A stretch of DNA of 43,541 nt from Parvularia atlantis (taxonomy: Eukaryota; Opisthokonta; Rotosphaerida), in NCBI GenBank assembly GCA_943704415.1, contig CALSCO010001471.1:1-43541 (forward strand), written 5' to 3'. The notes under the pieces are model-generated. The model saw only the letters and a program-made list of their open reading frames with translations, did no database searches and was not told the DNA's origin. The translations under genes and the position numbers were made by a program. This document shows, one piece after another, positions 43,291 to 43,541 of this stretch. Every line of letters starts with the position of its first letter. The first letter of the stretch is position 1.

Positions 43291-43450
43291 CGAACGACGG
43301 GGATGCCTGTCGACGGACGTTGAGTGCTTGCGTAACGCAATCGCGCGCGGCGGGAACGACACGCAGCCTGCGATGCGCAATGCGCTCAAGCTCGAGCGCG
43401 CGCGGTCACAGCGAGCGAGAGAAGGACGACAGAAAGCCTGAGAGAGAAAG
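43291..43450. promoter_or_regulatory. 5' flank of CREST gene
   Basis: Upstream region of the minus-strand CREST gene. The minus-strand frame stays open upstream of ATG 43290, but without another ATG before the GA tract. Confidence 0.4.
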
Positions 43451-43451
43451 C

Positions 43452-43541
<90 letters not shown>
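43451..43541. repeat. (GA)n microsatellite at window end
   Basis: About 45 uninterrupted GA units reaching the end of the window, preceded by two gagagaaagcct units. Such tracts often end assembly contigs. Confidence 0.95.

Noticed and set aside
1-43541. tRNA, rRNA, snoRNA, CRISPR arrays, retroelements, virus-like elements
   Set aside because: I looked for tRNA T-arm and B-box patterns, repeats with spacers, and reverse transcriptase, integrase or capsid motifs and saw none.

Overview
This is a GC-rich nuclear window from an intron-dense unicellular eukaryote. Evidence: about 150 very short introns (mostly 45-65 nt) that start almost always GTGCG and end CAG/TAG/AAG, nuclear-encoded mitochondrial subunits, a centromeric histone H3, an ERAD factor, a Tup1 corepressor, and intergenic gaps often under 100 bp. 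A Tup1, a C2-AGC kinase, Sel1/Hrd3, a bc1 subunit 10 and a LIM/WH2 actin regulator together fit an Amorphea-type protist (apusomonad, amoebozoan or unicellular holozoan relative). I cannot assign a species.

Layout. 1-390: nothing firm. 391-4616 (+): NMA111/DEG7-type HtrA protease, 23 exons. 4744-4882: 13/39-bp tandem repeat. 4952-6522 (+): SR-like cyclophilin. 6602-9851 (+): LIM/coiled-coil/polyproline/WH2 protein. 9907-11758 (-): PH-domain protein. 11890-12624 (-): NDUFA5, complex I. 12712-13991 (-): L-asparaginase. 14063-14678 (+): centromeric H3. 14868-15565 (-): RGG/FoP mRNA-export-type protein. 15586-17396 (+): coiled-coil protein. 17540-20034 (+): PPR protein. 20112-21369 (-): BTB/T1 protein. 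21967-22981 (+): phytanoyl-CoA-dioxygenase-like enzyme. 22987-24959 (-): RING/B-box/NHL (TRIM-NHL) protein. 25089-25444 (+): QCR10, complex III. 25205-26004 (-): uncertain membrane protein overlapping QCR10. 26048-27244 (+): D-2-hydroxyacid dehydrogenase. 27350-29755 (-): C2-AGC kinase. 30015-32778 (-): SEL1L/Hrd3. 32850-33392 (-): unknown. 33692-36127 (+): Tup1. 36128-37160: lower-GC gap with no clear gene. 37161-40273 (+): FG-GAP surface protein with Thr/Ser repeats. 40345-43290 (-): intronless CREST-type membrane hydrolase. 43451-43541: (GA)n.

The genes are housekeeping genes packed tightly on both strands, often convergent (stops 5 bp apart at 22981/22987) or divergent (ATGs 20 bp apart at 15565/15586); I see no operon-like or pathway cluster. 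No retroelement, Polinton, DNA transposon or virus-like reading frame was seen. The most notable items are a set of seven GC-AG introns with a shared [A/C]AG|GCGCG start, a centromeric H3 that keeps a canonical ARTKQT N-terminus, the LIM-WH2 fusion with a 12-nt micro-exon, and the CREST protein with a very large internal loop. Exon models were built by hand from splice signals plus protein-family conservation. Where exon lengths were summed, the total is a multiple of three.
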